Assembly (NCBI GenBank): GCA_945983195.1
Contig: CAMFSS010000095.1
Span: 1-7,467 of the forward strand
From: an uncultured Prevotellaceae bacterium
GTDB taxonomy: Bacteria > Bacteroidota > Bacteroidia > Bacteroidales > Muribaculaceae
Length of the DNA stretch: 7,467 bases
Direction: 5' to 3'
The stretch's first letter is position 1; each line of letters opens with the position of its first letter. The notes under the pieces are model-generated. The model worked only from the letters and a program-made list of their open reading frames with translations, did no database searches and was not told the DNA's origin. Positions 5,879-7,467 of this stretch are shown here, in pieces. A program made the position numbers and the translations under genes.

Positions 5879-7467
5879 ATGAAAAAGATTCTAAGAAACA
5901 TAATGCTTGCAGCGGCAGCTATGGCGTGCATTCTGCCAATGATTGCCTCAAGCAAGAAGTGCGACGATGCCGGGTGGAGGCGCGACAAGGCACGCTACAT
6001 CTTCATGGAGGCACTCAGGCAGCGCGAGGCAGAGAACGACGGGGCTTTCTACGACTTGGTGGGTCATGCGTATAACACCGACAGCACATACACTGCCGCA
6101 GCCTACTACTATGGACTTTCCTCGCTGATGCGCCGCAATGTGAGCCAAGAAGATGCTGAGCGCGGCATAGCACTTATGCGAAAGCACTTCGAGGCACCCC
6201 CCGAAGCCTTCTATGACGCTTACACCGACGCCCATGTCCTGCCTCAGTACGGCGACAAGGAGGAAGCCCTCAAGACGTGGCTGAAACTTGCCGAACTGTT
6301 CCCCACGAAAATCGACGTGCAGGGGCAGCTTGCCGACTGCTATGCACGCAACGGCGACTACCACAAAGCCATCGAGGCATTTGACTCACTTGAAAAAGTG
6401 CTTGGCAAGACACCGGAGCTGATGCTGCGCAAAATAAGCTATTACAGCCAGCTTGAGGACACCACAGGCATGCTCAATGAATGTCGCAGGCTGCTCTACT
6501 CGGCACCACGCATTGCTGAATACAACACGCTAATGGGCTCGGTATTCCAGTCGGTGCAGATGAACGACAGCGCACTTGCCTACTACGACAAAGCCATATC
6601 CCTTGCCCCCGACAACGGCCGCCCCTATCTTGCCAAAGCCAACATATACATGCTTAAAGGCGACTCGGTGGGCTACGACCGCGAAATCAACAATGCGCTT
6701 ATGAGCAAGGAGCTTGACGTGGACAACAAAGTGGCAGTGCTCACCGACTACATAAAGCAGCTATTTGCACGCAACGACACCACCGAGCGCGTGAACAGGC
6801 TTTTCACCGTGCTGCTTGAGCAGCACCCCCACGAAGTGATAATCCACGACCTCTACAGCGAATACTTTGTGGTGAAGAAGGACTACCGGAAAGCCGCCGA
6901 GCAGATGGAGTATGCGGTAGACATCGACCCGTCGAATGCCGACTACTGGAAGAAACTGATGATGGTGAACCTCATGGCGGAGCAGTATCCGCAAGCGGTG
7001 GCAGCCGGTGACAAGGCATTGGAATACAATCCGAAAAATACCGACCTTTATCAGTATATCGGTCCGGCATACTACCAGATGAAGGAGTACGACAAGGCAC
7101 TTGAGGTGTATGACCGATGCCTTACCGTAGCCGACACACTTGATTTCCGCCTCAAGGCAAGCGTGCTGACCGGGAAGGGCGACGTGTATTACGCGCTGAA
7201 GGAACCCGCGCAGTCGTTTGCCTGCTACGAAGAGGCACTGAACCTCGACCCGACCAACGTGTCGCTGATGAACAACTACGCCTATTTCCTTGCAGTGGAG
7301 GGAAAAGACCTCGACAAGGCGGAGCAGATGAGTGCCAAGGCGGTGAATGCCGCTCCCAACAATGCCACTTTCCTCGACACATACGCCTGGGTGTACTTCA
7401 AGAAGGGCGATTACGGGCTTGCGCTCATCTACATAGAGTATGCACTGAAGTACGACGACAGCGAGAA
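5879..7467 (+). CDS. Exported TPR-repeat protein, incomplete at the right edge
   Basis: The frame from ATG at 5879 stays open for 529 codons to the window end. The start MKKILRNIM followed by an alanine-rich hydrophobic stretch (to about residue 24) looks like a signal peptide. C17 is preceded by A-M-A, a weak lipobox, so a periplasmic protein or a lipoprotein is possible. Tetratricopeptide-like helix pairs occur at about 145-175, 214-247, 320-353, 354-387, 388-418, 425-460, 461-495 and 496-529; the best have the pattern of DLYQYIGPAYYQMKEYDKAL. TPR arrays bind other proteins; no catalytic motif is visible. In Bacteroidetes a TPR gene commonly follows dut, with a DUF4292 lipoprotein and an EnvC-like M23 peptidase gene next, which hints at a cell-envelope role; those genes would lie beyond the window. 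An in-frame ATG at 5828 is possible but would put 17 polar residues before the signal peptide. Family is clear, function is not. Confidence 0.88.
   Translation, partial: MKKILRNIMLAAAAMACILPMIASSKKCDDAGWRRDKARYIFMEALRQREAENDGAFYDLVGHAYNTDSTYTAAAYYYGLSSLMRRNVSQEDAERGIALMRKHFEAPPEAFYDAYTDAHVLPQYGDKEEALKTWLKLAELFPTKIDVQGQLADCYARNGDYHKAIEAFDSLEKVLGKTPELMLRKISYYSQLEDTTGMLNECRRLLYSAPRIAEYNTLMGSVFQSVQMNDSALAYYDKAISLAPDNGRPYLAKANIYMLKGDSVGYDREINNALMSKELDVDNKVAVLTDYIKQLFARNDTTERVNRLFTVLLEQHPHEVIIHDLYSEYFVVKKDYRKAAEQMEYAVDIDPSNADYWKKLMMVNLMAEQYPQAVAAGDKALEYNPKNTDLYQYIGPAYYQMKEYDKALEVYDRCLTVADTLDFRLKASVLTGKGDVYYALKEPAQSFACYEEALNLDPTNVSLMNNYAYFLAVEGKDLDKAEQMSAKAVNAAPNNATFLDTYAWVYFKKGDYGLALIYIEYALKYDDSE

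Noticed and set aside
5948..6364. A 138-codon minus-strand frame opposite the TPR gene.
   Set aside because: The plus-strand frame is open for 529 codons with a signal peptide and TPR motifs; the antisense frame has none.

Overview
The window looks like a chromosomal segment from a Bacteroidales bacterium, probably a gut lineage near Bacteroides or Muribaculaceae. This rests on several signs. There is a BspA-like leucine-rich-repeat surface protein with a C-terminal sorting-type domain. The ArgB and RF2 proteins have Bacteroidetes-style sequences. There are -7 promoter elements of the TAnnTTTG type, and Shine-Dalgarno sequences are mostly weak or absent. A dut gene is followed by a TPR gene. 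I identify the lineage from memory of these families, not from a search.

Left part (1-740, + strand): the 3' end of a BspA-like LRR protein. Its upstream frame is closed by a stop only 36 bases before the GTG, so it is probably a remnant or a broken gene. After it come a spacer with three short tandem-repeat blocks (591-658) and a strong hairpin terminator (696-738).

Middle part (848-5275, - strand): four genes in a row, read from right to left. They are a long-chain acyl-CoA synthetase, prfB (RF2), argB (N-acetyl- or N-succinylglutamate kinase) and a compact formate/nitrite-transporter-family channel. Gaps are 60, 43 and 25 bases, so they may share a transcript from the promoter-like element near 5299-5306. 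Their functions (fatty-acid activation, translation termination, arginine synthesis, small-anion transport) do not form one pathway. prfB is only complete if the classic +1 programmed frameshift at an in-frame UGA is read. The true gene runs from GTG at 3406 to 2290, giving 371 residues.

Right part (5364-7467, + strand): divergent from the synthetase gene are dut (dUTPase) and, 65 bases downstream, an exported TPR-repeat protein that runs off the right edge.

I see no phage, transposase, CRISPR array, defence system, tRNA or rRNA. Most of the window is ordinary housekeeping sequence. The points most worth a second look are the prfB recoding site, the broken mosaic LRR gene with its repeat-rich tail, and the unusually short FNT channel. 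I do not find a convincing undescribed system.
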